A stretch of DNA of 64,000 nucleotides from Herbidospora mongoliensis (lineage in GTDB: Bacteria; Actinomycetota; Actinomycetes; Streptosporangiales; Streptosporangiaceae), in the NCBI RefSeq assembly GCF_001570545.1, contig NZ_BBXD01000012.1, positions 27,194 through 91,193 of the forward strand, given 5' to 3'. This document shows, one piece after another, positions 1 to 7,710 of the stretch (positions within the stretch are counted from its first letter, which is position 1; each line of letters starts with the position of its first letter). A program made the translations under genes and the position numbers. The notes beneath the pieces are model-generated. The model saw only the letters and a list, made by a program, of their open reading frames with translations, made no database searches and was not told the origin of the DNA.

Positions 1-782
1 GTCGGCGTGGGGGTGGGGGTCGGCGTCGGGTTGGGCGACGGGCTCGAGGTGCCGCCGATGCCGGTCACCTGGCCGTTGCCGCCGTCGAAGACGACGTCGG
101 AGCAGCCGTAGAACGTCTCGTTGCTGTCGGAGCGCTGCCACACCGAGTAGATGATGTGACGGCCGCTCTTGCCCGACGGCAGGTTGGCGTTCCAGTAGTA
201 GTAGGCGTTCTCGTTGCCCGGCGAGCCGACGCTCGGCGGGTTGGTCGAGGAGTCGAACGGCGCCGACTCCAGGTCGCTCCACGCCAGCGGGCGGGTCGGG
301 CTCCAGGAGTCCTTGGTGATGTAGAGGCGGAACGTGCCCGGGTGGGCGGCCCACTTGTTGTACCGCATCTGGAGGCTCGCACCCGAGGTCAGGTGCGTCA
401 CGGGCCAGTCGTTGCGGGCCAGGTCGAAGCCGCTGAAGTTGTAGACGACCGCCGCGCCGGAGCACAGGGAGCCGTCAGGGATGAACCCGGACATCCGGCC
501 CGCGCCGTCGGAGCGCAGCGTCGCGAACCAGTTGTAGAGGGAGTTGGTCCCGCTCTGGTTGACCGCCGCCGCGCAGGCCGCGTTCTTGGGCTGGATGGCG
601 CCGTTCTGGTTCAGGCCGTCCTTCCAGCACAGGTAGGTACGGCTGCCCGGCACCATCAACGCGCCGTGGGCCTGGGCGGGGCTGGAGGCCAGCACGGTCA
701 CCGCCATGGCTGCCAGCGCCACGATGGCGGTGGCTATGGCGGTGAGTCTGAATCTGATCGTTCTCTTACGCGGTCCGACCAC
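1..782 (-). CDS. AA10 lytic polysaccharide monooxygenase, cellulose-type, 3' end cut by window
   Basis: Secreted copper enzyme that oxidatively cleaves crystalline polysaccharide outside the cell. The start is taken as GTG at 782, preceded by AAAGGGA at good spacing. A 38-residue signal peptide (KRTIRFR then a hydrophobic run, ending SPAQA) would be cut to expose His39, the first residue of the mature enzyme (HGALMVPGSRTYLC), as the copper histidine brace requires. The second brace His is in NKWAAHPGTFRLYITK, and the core ends in SDVVFDGGNGQVTGI, close to cellulose-active Streptomyces AA10 enzymes. A Ser/Pro/Thr linker (SPSPNPTPTPTPT) then runs off the window, so a C-terminal carbohydrate-binding module is expected but not visible. 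Cellulose rather than chitin as substrate is inferred from subfamily resemblance. Confidence 0.93.
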   Translation of the reverse strand, partial: MVGPRKRTIRFRLTAIATAIVALAAMAVTVLASSPAQAHGALMVPGSRTYLCWKDGLNQNGAIQPKNAACAAAVNQSGTNSLYNWFATLRSDGAGRMSGFIPDGSLCSGAAVVYNFSGFDLARNDWPVTHLTSGASLQMRYNKWAAHPGTFRLYITKDSWSPTRPLAWSDLESAPFDSSTNPPSVGSPGNENAYYYWNANLPSGKSGRHIIYSVWQRSDSNETFYGCSDVVFDGGNGQVTGIGGTSSPSPNPTPTPTPTP

Positions 783-875
783 GGATGTCCCTTTCACCTG
801 GGCATGGCTCGCCGGGCCGGAGGCCATCCGGCCACTGCCAGCCTCTTATGGGGCGGCCAAACGCCGCATTGCCGC

Positions 876-887
876 GGGAGCGCTCAC
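876..887. promoter_or_regulatory. CebR-like operator upstream of the LPMO gene
   Basis: GGGAGCGCTCAC matches most of the CebR/CelR cellulose-repressor box TGGGAGCGCTCCCA (11 of 14 positions when flanks are included). It lies about 95 bp upstream of the LPMO start. CebR control is inferred; no cebR gene is in the window. Confidence 0.4.
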
Positions 888-901
888 GCGATTCGGAATG
901 T

Positions 902-913
902 AAACCGCGGTTT
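902..913. promoter_or_regulatory. Perfect 12-bp palindrome AAACCGCGGTTT
   Basis: A perfect palindrome of the LacI-family operator type, 14 bp from the CebR-like box, in the gap between the LPMO gene and ispG. It could serve the LPMO promoter; the binding protein is unknown. Confidence 0.35.
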
Positions 914-1009
914 CCCGGGTGCCCAGGTCACGGCGGTCAGATGCGGCTTTTGCCCAGGTCGGGGATGAACGATTCATCGGAAGCTGGGGCAGCGGGTTGC
1001 CGCGAGGGT

Positions 1010-1036
1010 TTGGGTGATCCGCCGCCTGCCTAGACT
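1010..1036 (+). promoter_or_regulatory. Possible ispG promoter
   Basis: TTGGGT (1010-1015) and TAGACT (1031-1036) resemble -35 and -10 hexamers of a housekeeping sigma promoter with a short 15-bp spacer, about 40 bp upstream of ispG. Judged by eye only. Confidence 0.3.
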
Positions 1037-1075
1037 GAGGGACGTCAGGGACGACCCTTAGCGCAAGGTGCTGAA

Positions 1076-2242
1076 ATGTCTGTTGATCTCGGGATTCCCT
1101 CCCTACCGGTCAAGCCGATCTCCCCCCGGCGCCGCTCGCGTCAGATCATGGTGGGCTCGGTTCCGGTCGGCGGTGACGCCCCGATCTCCGTGCAGTCCAT
1201 GACCACCACGCTGACCTCCGACGTCAACGCCACGCTCCAGCAGATCGCCGAACTGACCGCCTCGGGGTGCCAGATCGTCCGGGTCGCCGTCCCGTCGCAG
1301 GACGACGCCGACGCGCTCCCCGCGATCGCCAGGAAGTCCCAGATCCCGGTCATCGCCGACATCCACTTCCAGCCGAAATACGTCTTCGCCGCGATCGACG
1401 CCGGTTGCGCGGCGGTCCGCGTCAACCCGGGCAACATCAAGAAGTTCGACGACAAGGTCGGCGAGATCGCCAGGGCCGCCAAGGCGGCGGGCACCCCGAT
1501 CCGCATCGGCGTCAACGCCGGCTCCCTCGACCCCCGCCTGCTCCAGAAATACGGCAAGGCCACCCCCGAGGCGCTCGTCGAGTCGGCCCTGTGGGAGTGC
1601 TCCCTGTTCGAGGAGCACGACTTCCGCGACATCAAGATCTCGGTCAAGCACAACGACCCGGTGGTCATGATCAAGGCCTACCGCCTGCTGGCCCAGCAGT
1701 GCGACTACCCGCTGCACCTGGGCGTGACCGAGGCCGGTCCGGCCTTCCAGGGCACGATCAAATCGGCCGTCGCGTTCGGCGCCCTGCTGGCCGAGGGCAT
1801 CGGCGACACCATCCGGGTCTCGCTGTCGGCGCCGCCGGTCGAAGAGGTCAAGGTCGGCAACCAGATCCTCGAGTCGCTCAACCTGAAGACGCGCGGCCTG
1901 GAGATCGTCTCCTGCCCGTCGTGCGGCCGGGCCCAGGTCGACGTCTACACCCTGGCCGACCAGGTCACCGCCGGGCTCGACGGGCTCAAGGTGCCGCTGC
2001 GGGTGGCCGTCATGGGCTGCGTCGTCAACGGTCCCGGCGAGGCCCGCGAGGCCGACCTCGGCGTCGCCTCCGGCAACGGCAAGGGCCAGATCTTCGTGAA
2101 GGGCGTGGTCGTCAAGACCGTGCCCGAGTCGCAGATCGTCGAGACCCTGATCGAAGAGGCGCTGCGCCTGGCCGAGGAGATGGGCGTCGACGTCGACCTC
2201 GACGACGACGACGCTCCCGGTCCGCAGGTCATCGTGAGCTAA
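1076..2242 (+). CDS. ispG: 4-hydroxy-3-methylbut-2-enyl diphosphate synthase (IspG/GcpE)
   Basis: Penultimate enzyme of the MEP isoprenoid pathway: it reductively opens the cyclic diphosphate MEcPP to HMBPP, using a [4Fe-4S] cluster in the cytosol. The 388-residue length is typical of the short bacterial type. The N-terminal TIM-barrel part contains [11 protein letters not shown] and [10 protein letters not shown]. The C-terminal cluster domain carries C280 and C283 (SCPSCGR), C315 ([10 protein letters not shown]) and E322, the expected ligands. An AAGGTG sequence sits just before the ATG. In actinobacteria ispG is often followed by a DUF4081 GNAT gene, which is present here at 4050 behind one inserted-looking peptidase gene. 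Confidence 0.97.
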   Translation: MSVDLGIPSLPVKPISPRRRSRQIMVGSVPVGGDAPISVQSMTTTLTSDVNATLQQIAELTASGCQIVRVAVPSQDDADALPAIARKSQIPVIADIHFQPKYVFAAIDAGCAAVRVNPGNIKKFDDKVGEIARAAKAAGTPIRIGVNAGSLDPRLLQKYGKATPEALVESALWECSLFEEHDFRDIKISVKHNDPVVMIKAYRLLAQQCDYPLHLGVTEAGPAFQGTIKSAVAFGALLAEGIGDTIRVSLSAPPVEEVKVGNQILESLNLKTRGLEIVSCPSCGRAQVDVYTLADQVTAGLDGLKVPLRVAVMGCVVNGPGEAREADLGVASGNGKGQIFVKGVVVKTVPESQIVETLIEEALRLAEEMGVDVDLDDDDAPGPQVIVS

Positions 2243-2332
2243 TGATTCGGTAATCGCCCCTGACGACTCCGTGTAATCGCCCCATCACTTAGGGGAAGCT
2301 GGCCTCTGTCGTGTGAGCAGAGGAGAGAGCGC

Positions 2333-4018
2333 GTGAAGCGAGTCGTCGGGGTGGTCTCCGGTGTCGCGATCCTGTCCACCGGGCTGGTGACAGTACTGAT
2401 GGCCGAGCCGGAGAAGGCCGATGCCACGCCGGCGATGCCTCCGATGCGGATCGCCTGGGGGCCGTGCGTCAGCGCGGCCGCCAAGCTGACCCCGCCTGCC
2501 ACGCTGGCCGAGATCTTGAAGGAACTGACCGGGCCGGGCCTCGGGCAGACCATGCCCGCCCGGCGTGCCGGCGCCGCCGAGTGCGCGAACGTCCGGGTGC
2601 CGCTCGACCCGGCGCAGCCCGGCGGGCAGCAGATCACCCTGGCGCTGAACCGCATCAAGGGCACCGCGCCCCGCGACGGCAACCACCTGGGGCCTCTGCT
2701 GGTCAACCCGGGCGGGCCGGGGGCCTCCGGGCTCGCGCTGGCCCGCCACGTCGCGGCCTCGCTGCCGCCCGAGGTGGCCGCCCGCTACGACGTGATCGGC
2801 TTCGACCCGCGTGGCGTCGGGGCCAGCAGGCCCGCGCTGAACTGCGTCGACCCCAAGCGCTACTACGCGCCGCCGCGCGCCGACAACGTGCCGGCCGACG
2901 AGGCCGCCGAGCGGGTGCTGCTGACCAGGGCCGAGACCTACGCCGCCGGCTGCGGCAACAAGTACGCCTGGATGCTGCCGTACATGACCACCGAGAACGC
3001 GGCCCGCGACGTCGACGCCCTGCGCCGCGCCCTCGGCGAGGAGAAGATCAGCTGGCTCGGCTACTCCTACGGCACCTACCTGGGCACGGTCTACGCCACC
3101 CTGTTCCCCGACCGGGTGCGCCGTATGGTGCTCGACAGCGTGGTCGACCCCACCAAGATCTGGTACGACGCCAACCTCGACCAGAACGTCGCCTTCGACG
3201 AGCGCCACCGCGACTTCCTGGACTGGGTGTCCGACCACAACGACCTGTTCCGCCTGGGCGACACCGAGGACGAGGTCTCCTTCGCCTGGTACGGCATGCG
3301 CAAGCGCCTGGCCGAACGCCCGGCGGGCGGGATCGTCGGCCCCAGCGAGCTCGACGACACCTTCACCGTCGGCGGCTACAGCGACGCCGTCTGGGCCACG
3401 TTCGCCCGCGCCTTCTCCGACTACGTCCGCAAGGGCGACGTCACCGCCCTGGTGGCCGCCTACCGCCAGCACGGCGAGAACGACGCCGCCGACGAGAACG
3501 GCTACGCCGTCTACCTGGCCACCCAGTGCCGCGACGCCGCCTGGCCGCGCGACTGGAGCCGCTGGCGCGCCGACGCCCGCCGTCTCTACGCCAAGTCACC
3601 GTTCATGACCTGGAGCAACACCGTTTACAACCTGCCCTGCGCCTTCTGGCCGCACGCGGGCGGCCAGCCGGTGACCGTCGGCGGGGCCAAGAGCTTCGCG
3701 CCGGTCCTGATCCTCCAGTCGCGCCGCGACGCCGCCACGCCGCTGCGCGGGGCGCTGACCGTGCGCGACCGGTTCCCCTCGGCCCGGTTGCTGCTGGTCG
3801 GAGGGGGTAACCACGGGGTCAGCTTCGGCGGGAACTTCTGCGTCGACCGGCAGGTGGCGGCCTACCTGAAAGACGGGGTGCTGCCCGACCGGCGCCGCAC
3901 CGGCGGCGAGGCCGACCTGACCTGTCCGGACTCCGGAGCCCGGACGGCCGTCCGCATGGCCTCCTCCGGCGGTGGTAACGATCACGCGCGGCTGACCGAA
4001 GTGCTCCTCGGTCGCTGA
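2333..4018 (+). CDS. Secreted alpha/beta hydrolase, tripeptidyl aminopeptidase (TAP-like) family
   Basis: Exported S33-type serine peptidase that probably removes N-terminal peptides from extracellular proteins. The GTG start follows AGGAGAGAG. Residues 1-30 form a short basic start, a hydrophobic core and a possible cleavage near ADA. The oxyanion region is VNPGGPGASG (about 124-133), the nucleophile S245 lies in GYSYGTYLG, and the C-terminal TAP-like domain has GGNHGVSFGGNFCVDR with the catalytic His. Length (561) is slightly above the usual 500-540. The gene stands alone between ispG and the GNAT gene. The exact substrate cannot be told from sequence. Confidence 0.9.
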   Translation: MKRVVGVVSGVAILSTGLVTVLMAEPEKADATPAMPPMRIAWGPCVSAAAKLTPPATLAEILKELTGPGLGQTMPARRAGAAECANVRVPLDPAQPGGQQITLALNRIKGTAPRDGNHLGPLLVNPGGPGASGLALARHVAASLPPEVAARYDVIGFDPRGVGASRPALNCVDPKRYYAPPRADNVPADEAAERVLLTRAETYAAGCGNKYAWMLPYMTTENAARDVDALRRALGEEKISWLGYSYGTYLGTVYATLFPDRVRRMVLDSVVDPTKIWYDANLDQNVAFDERHRDFLDWVSDHNDLFRLGDTEDEVSFAWYGMRKRLAERPAGGIVGPSELDDTFTVGGYSDAVWATFARAFSDYVRKGDVTALVAAYRQHGENDAADENGYAVYLATQCRDAAWPRDWSRWRADARRLYAKSPFMTWSNTVYNLPCAFWPHAGGQPVTVGGAKSFAPVLILQSRRDAATPLRGALTVRDRFPSARLLLVGGGNHGVSFGGNFCVDRQVAAYLKDGVLPDRRRTGGEADLTCPDSGARTAVRMASSGGGNDHARLTEVLLGR

Positions 4019-4049
4019 CCAATCGGGGGGTCTGGCGTAGGCTGGGCGG

Positions 4050-4895
4050 GTGATGCTGCGTACGTCGGCGTCGCGCGTGCTGGACGACAACGATCGTGAC
4101 GAGGTGCTCCGGATCCTCGACGCCGATCCGGTCGCCAACGTCTTCGTCGCCTCCCGGGTCAGGTCGGTCGGCCTGAATCCCTCCCGGTTGGGCGGCCAGA
4201 TGTGGGGGTTCGGCCCGCGCGGCGGGCTGACCTCCCTCTGCTACGCCGGTGCGAACCTGGTGCCGGTCAACGCCTCCCGTGAGGCCGTCCACGCCTTCGC
4301 CGACAGGGCCCGCAAACAGGGCCGCCGCTGTTCCTCGATCGTCGGCCCCTCCCTCGCGGTGGAGCACCTCTGGGAAAGGCTGGAGCCCCATTGGGGTCCG
4401 GCGCGGGCGATCCGCTGGGCCCAGCCGGTCATGTCGATCAGCGCGGCCCCACAGGTCGCCACTGATCCGCTGGTCCGCCGGGTGCGCCCCGAGGAGTTCG
4501 GCACCGTCCTGCCGGCCTGCGTGGCGATGTTCACCGAAGAGGTCGGGGTCTCACCCGACAACGGCGACGGCGGCGCGCTCTACCGCTCCCGGGTGGCCGA
4601 ACTGATCCGCATCGGCCGCTCCTACGCCCGCATCGACGAGGGCCGGGTGGTCTTCAAGGCCGAGGTCGGCGCGGTCACCCCGCAGGCCTGCCAGATCCAG
4701 GGCGTCTGGGTCGACCCCCTCTACCGGGGGCGCGGCCACGCGGCGGCCGGGATGGCGAGCGTGGTCGAACAGGCGCTCAAGTTCTTCGCCCCCGTGGTGA
4801 CTCTCTACGTGAACGACTACAACCTGCCCGCCCGCGCGGCCTACCGCCGGGTGGGCTTCCGCGAGGTCGACACGTTCACCTCAGTGCTCTTTTAA
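4050..4895 (+). CDS. GNAT-family N-acetyltransferase with DUF4081 domain
   Basis: Cytosolic two-domain protein: an N-terminal DUF4081-like half (residues about 1-130, with DPVANVFVASRV and GFGPRGGL) and a C-terminal GNAT fold whose acetyl-CoA loop reads VDPLYRGRGHAAAGM, followed by LYVNDYNLPARAAYRRVGF near the end. This architecture is a conserved actinobacterial companion of ispG/ispC; its acceptor is not known. The start is GTG 4050, or the ATG directly after it. No strong Shine-Dalgarno is visible, so a leaderless or weakly translated message is possible. Confidence 0.88.
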   Translation: MMLRTSASRVLDDNDRDEVLRILDADPVANVFVASRVRSVGLNPSRLGGQMWGFGPRGGLTSLCYAGANLVPVNASREAVHAFADRARKQGRRCSSIVGPSLAVEHLWERLEPHWGPARAIRWAQPVMSISAAPQVATDPLVRRVRPEEFGTVLPACVAMFTEEVGVSPDNGDGGALYRSRVAELIRIGRSYARIDEGRVVFKAEVGAVTPQACQIQGVWVDPLYRGRGHAAAGMASVVEQALKFFAPVVTLYVNDYNLPARAAYRRVGFREVDTFTSVLF

Positions 4896-4955
4896 GCCGG
4901 TTTCTGGACGAACTGGGCAAGCGGCCAGGCTGCTTCCGACTCGACGTGGCTTGAT

Positions 4956-4974
4956 CGGGCGGCTCCGCCGCCCG
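4956..4974. terminator. Hairpin terminator between convergent genes
   Basis: CGGGCGGC-TCC-GCCGCCCG is a perfect 8-bp stem with a 3-nt loop, followed by ACATTT. It lies between two converging genes and may serve both directions. Confidence 0.55.
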
Positions 4975-5002
4975 ACATTTCGGTATATCGACGCGGGGCG
5001 AT

Positions 5003-5389
5003 CTACCTGGACGGGATCCTGACGAGCCGGTCGAGCAGCCGGTTGGTCGCGGCCTCCGGATCGTCGGTGAGGCCCGCGTGGACCGGGCCGGTGCGCACGA
5101 TCGTCGAGCGCGGCGCGGTCAGCCAGCGGAACCGGCTGCCCAGCGATTCCTTGGTCAAGGGGCCGTCGTCGGCGGAGCAGCCGAGCTCGTAGGCGATGAG
5201 GGAATGCAGGACTCCGGCCACGTCCGCGGACGGGCAGATCGCGTTGAGGCGGCCGGCGTCCAGGTCGGTCCGGGCGCACAGGTAGTCGCGGGGCTGGCAG
5301 TAGACGATCACGCCGGCGTTGATCAGTTCGCCGCGCTCGATGTCCGGGACGACCTGGATCAGCGCGTACTCGTAGACGTCGCGGGTCAT
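5003..5389 (-). CDS. DUF3037 family protein
   Basis: Small cytosolic protein (128 residues) of unknown function with the family hallmark YEYALIQVVPDIERGELINAGVIVYC at its start. It begins at ATG 5389, whose ATG overlaps the TGA of the upstream HipA-like kinase gene (ATGA), so the two are translationally coupled. The HipA-like kinase/DUF3037 pair recurs in actinobacteria, which suggests that this protein partners with or is a target of the kinase; that is inference. Confidence 0.85.
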   Translation of the reverse strand: MTRDVYEYALIQVVPDIERGELINAGVIVYCQPRDYLCARTDLDAGRLNAICPSADVAGVLHSLIAYELGCSADDGPLTKESLGSRFRWLTAPRSTIVRTGPVHAGLTDDPEAATNRLLDRLVRIPSR

Positions 5390-6144
5390 GAGCGCCAGAA
5401 TCCGCCGATCGTGTTGGTCCGCACGTGAGTCTTGGGTGCCGCGGTCAGGTCGGGATGCCAGGCGGTCGAGGCGGCTCTCGTCAGCAGGTGGTCGACGTAG
5501 GCGTCGCGGGAGTCGTCGCCGAGCCACTCGTCGGGGACCTGGTCGACCGCGTGGCGCACCAACGCCTCGGTGACCGGCAGCGGGACCAGTTCCGTCGCGA
5601 AGCGGGTCATGACGTGGTCGCTCGCGTCGAACGGGCGCAGCGGGTCGGCGCGAGGCCAGTTGTGGTGGAACCAGAGGGCGGCGCCGTGGTCGATCAGCCT
5701 GATGGCGTCGTGCCAGACCAGCAGGTTCGGGTTGCGCCACGACCGGTCGACGTTGTGGATCAGGCCGTCGAACCAGATCAGCTTCCCGGCGAACTCGGGG
5801 TCGGGGTTCCAGACCGGCGGGTCGAAGCCCAGCGCGCCCGGGAGGAAGTCGATGGCCAGGTTGTCGCCCGCGCTGGCGTTGAGGAGGTCCTGGATCTCCT
5901 CGTCGGGTTCGCGGCGGCCGAGCTGCGGGTCGAGGTCGATCACCTTCAGCTCGGGGGTGGCGAAGCCCAGCCCCCTGGCCAGTTCGGCGCAGACGACCTC
6001 GGCGACCAGCACCCGACGGCCCTGCCCGGCGCCCCGGAACTTGACGACGTAGGTGCCGAGGTCATCGGCCTCCATCACGCCGGGCAGCGAGCCGCCCTCG
6101 CGTAGCGGCGTGACATAACGCGTCGCCGTGATCCGTTCCAGCAC
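5386..6144 (-). CDS. HipA-like kinase family protein
   Basis: Predicted Ser/Thr kinase of the HipA-like fold, 252 residues, much shorter than true HipA (about 440) because it lacks the N-terminal subdomain. Visible motifs are TYVVKFRGAGQG (ATP-binding lysine region), NVDRSWRNPNLLVW (catalytic Asp with NPN) and LIDHGAALWF (metal-binding Asp). No HipB-type antitoxin is next to it; the partner is DUF3037, overlapping by 4 bp. It could be a toxin-like kinase or a housekeeping regulator. Catalysis is supported by intact motifs, but the substrate is unknown. Confidence 0.85.
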   Translation of the reverse strand: MLERITATRYVTPLREGGSLPGVMEADDLGTYVVKFRGAGQGRRVLVAEVVCAELARGLGFATPELKVIDLDPQLGRREPDEEIQDLLNASAGDNLAIDFLPGALGFDPPVWNPDPEFAGKLIWFDGLIHNVDRSWRNPNLLVWHDAIRLIDHGAALWFHHNWPRADPLRPFDASDHVMTRFATELVPLPVTEALVRHAVDQVPDEWLGDDSRDAYVDHLLTRAASTAWHPDLTAAPKTHVRTNTIGGFWRS

Positions 6145-6296
6145 GCCGGACAGGGTAGCGGACAGGCGCGTACCGGGCGCTCGTAAGGGAGCCGATCGCC
6201 TGGACGCGCATCGTCCGGTCAGGTGCGGTGTTCCGGGCGTTCGGGGGAAGCCGATCGCCCGGGGTCGCGCAGGGGATGTGGTCGGTGGGTGGTGTG

Positions 6297-6329
6297 CCGG
6301 GCCGATCGCGTCGCAGCCGATCGGCCCGG
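6297..6329 (-). terminator. Hairpin after the MBL hydrolase gene
   Basis: A perfect 12-bp stem (6297-6308 CCGGGCCGATCG with 6318-6329) and a 9-nt loop sit just past the stop at 6334. There is no T-tract, as is common for actinomycete terminators. Confidence 0.6.
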
Positions 6330-6333
6330 GGTC

Positions 6334-7662
6334 TCACCGGTCCTGCTGACGGTCGTGGGCGGGGACCCACCACATGCGGCCGTCGGATACCTCGTGGTAG
6401 ACGTCGAGCAGGTCGCAGCCGGTCACCTTGCTGCGCGACTCGGCGGCTGCCCAGGCGTAGACCCCCCGGGCCATCGCGCCGCGTTCCTGCTGGACGCGGA
6501 GGGCGTACACCCTCGCTCTTATCTCGTGGATCTTGTGGTCGTCGGGCTCCGCCTGGACGGCGAGTTCGGCGAGCTGGCAGGCCAGCCGAAGATCGCCCTC
6601 CGCCGCGGCGACCACCGCACGCCCCGCCACGGTTCCGGCGCCCGCCGCCAGGTCGGCGATGGCGCGGGCGAAGACGGCGTCCGGGGCGGGCTTGAGGCTC
6701 GCCGGGTTGCCGTCGTGCCAGCCGCCGTGCAGGCGCCAGATGTTGCGCACGATGAACTCGGGCTCGTCGTAGTAGGGCTGCAGATAGGGGCGCTGCGACA
6801 ACTCCGGCGGTGGCTTCACGGTGTGCAGGATCTCGTCGAGGCGCGCCCCCGCGTTCATCAGGTCGAGCGTCTGCTCGACCAGACTGTCGAGGTAGTCGGC
6901 CGTGTCGATCAGGGCCCGGCGCACCCGCAGGGCGCCGGTGATCGGCAGGCCGTGGCCGGGCAGCAGGATCTCCGCGTCGAGGGTGGCCATCGTCCGCAGC
7001 GCGACGGCCCACTCGTCGGGGAAACGCTGTACCCGCTGCGGGTTGCCGGCGCTGGGCGTCACCCAGACGAACAGGTCGCCGGTCAGCAGGATGTTCCGTT
7101 CGGGGATGTGCGCCCACGTCGCGTCGTCGGTCTCGCCGCGCGCGTGGTGCAGTTCGAAGGTCAGGTCGCCGAGCGTCAGGGTCAGCCGGTCCTGGTAGGT
7201 CAGGTCGGGCACTCGGTAGGTGGCCGGCCACTGCATCTGGCCGAACCCGAACTGGCGCTGGTTGATGACCGAGTTGTATCCGGCGGTCCTGGCATATCGG
7301 GCGAACCGGTTCGCCACACCCTCATGTGCGACGACGATGGGCCGCGTCCCTTCTTCGTCGTCGAAGCACTCCATTCCCCCCACATGGTCGAAGTGCCCAT
7401 GAGAAAAAACGGCGTAGCGAACCGGTTCCTCCGACCAGGCCCGGATGGCCTGGTGCATGGCTGGGGCGTCGATGGCGTTGCCCGTGTCGAACAGCGCCAG
7501 CCCCGCCTCCCCTTTGATCGCGTAGACGTTCCCGAAGGCCGGCCACATGGCCACGCCCTCGGCAACCTCCTGTACGCCGTCGGAACGGAGTTCGGCGAGC
7601 GGCACCTCGTGCGCCCGCACGGCTCCGCGCCACACTTTGTCGGCGTACTCCAGGATCCCCAT
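6334..7662 (-). CDS. Metallo-beta-lactamase fold hydrolase, alkyl-sulfatase-like
   Basis: Zinc hydrolase of the MBL superfamily resembling SdsA-type alkyl sulfatases. The HSHGHFDHVGG-type metal motif reads SHGHFDHVGG, with further ligands in HHARGETDDA and LLPGHG. The C-terminal helical region (LYDRL-like dimerisation segment, LQPYYDEPEFIVRNIWRLHGGWHDGNP) matches the alkyl sulfatase dimerisation domain. At 442 residues it is shorter than SdsA1 (about 650) and lacks the SCP2-like C-terminal domain and a signal peptide, so it is probably cytosolic. It follows the large LuxR regulator by 48 bp on the same strand and may be co-transcribed with it. Confidence 0.87.
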   Translation of the reverse strand: MGILEYADKVWRGAVRAHEVPLAELRSDGVQEVAEGVAMWPAFGNVYAIKGEAGLALFDTGNAIDAPAMHQAIRAWSEEPVRYAVFSHGHFDHVGGMECFDDEEGTRPIVVAHEGVANRFARYARTAGYNSVINQRQFGFGQMQWPATYRVPDLTYQDRLTLTLGDLTFELHHARGETDDATWAHIPERNILLTGDLFVWVTPSAGNPQRVQRFPDEWAVALRTMATLDAEILLPGHGLPITGALRVRRALIDTADYLDSLVEQTLDLMNAGARLDEILHTVKPPPELSQRPYLQPYYDEPEFIVRNIWRLHGGWHDGNPASLKPAPDAVFARAIADLAAGAGTVAGRAVVAAAEGDLRLACQLAELAVQAEPDDHKIHEIRARVYALRVQQERGAMARGVYAWAAAESRSKVTGCDLLDVYHEVSDGRMWWVPAHDRQQDR

Positions 7663-7710
7663 GGGGCAGATCTTGTCGTGCTGGCTTCGTTTGTCGCAGT
7701 AGGGAGTTCC

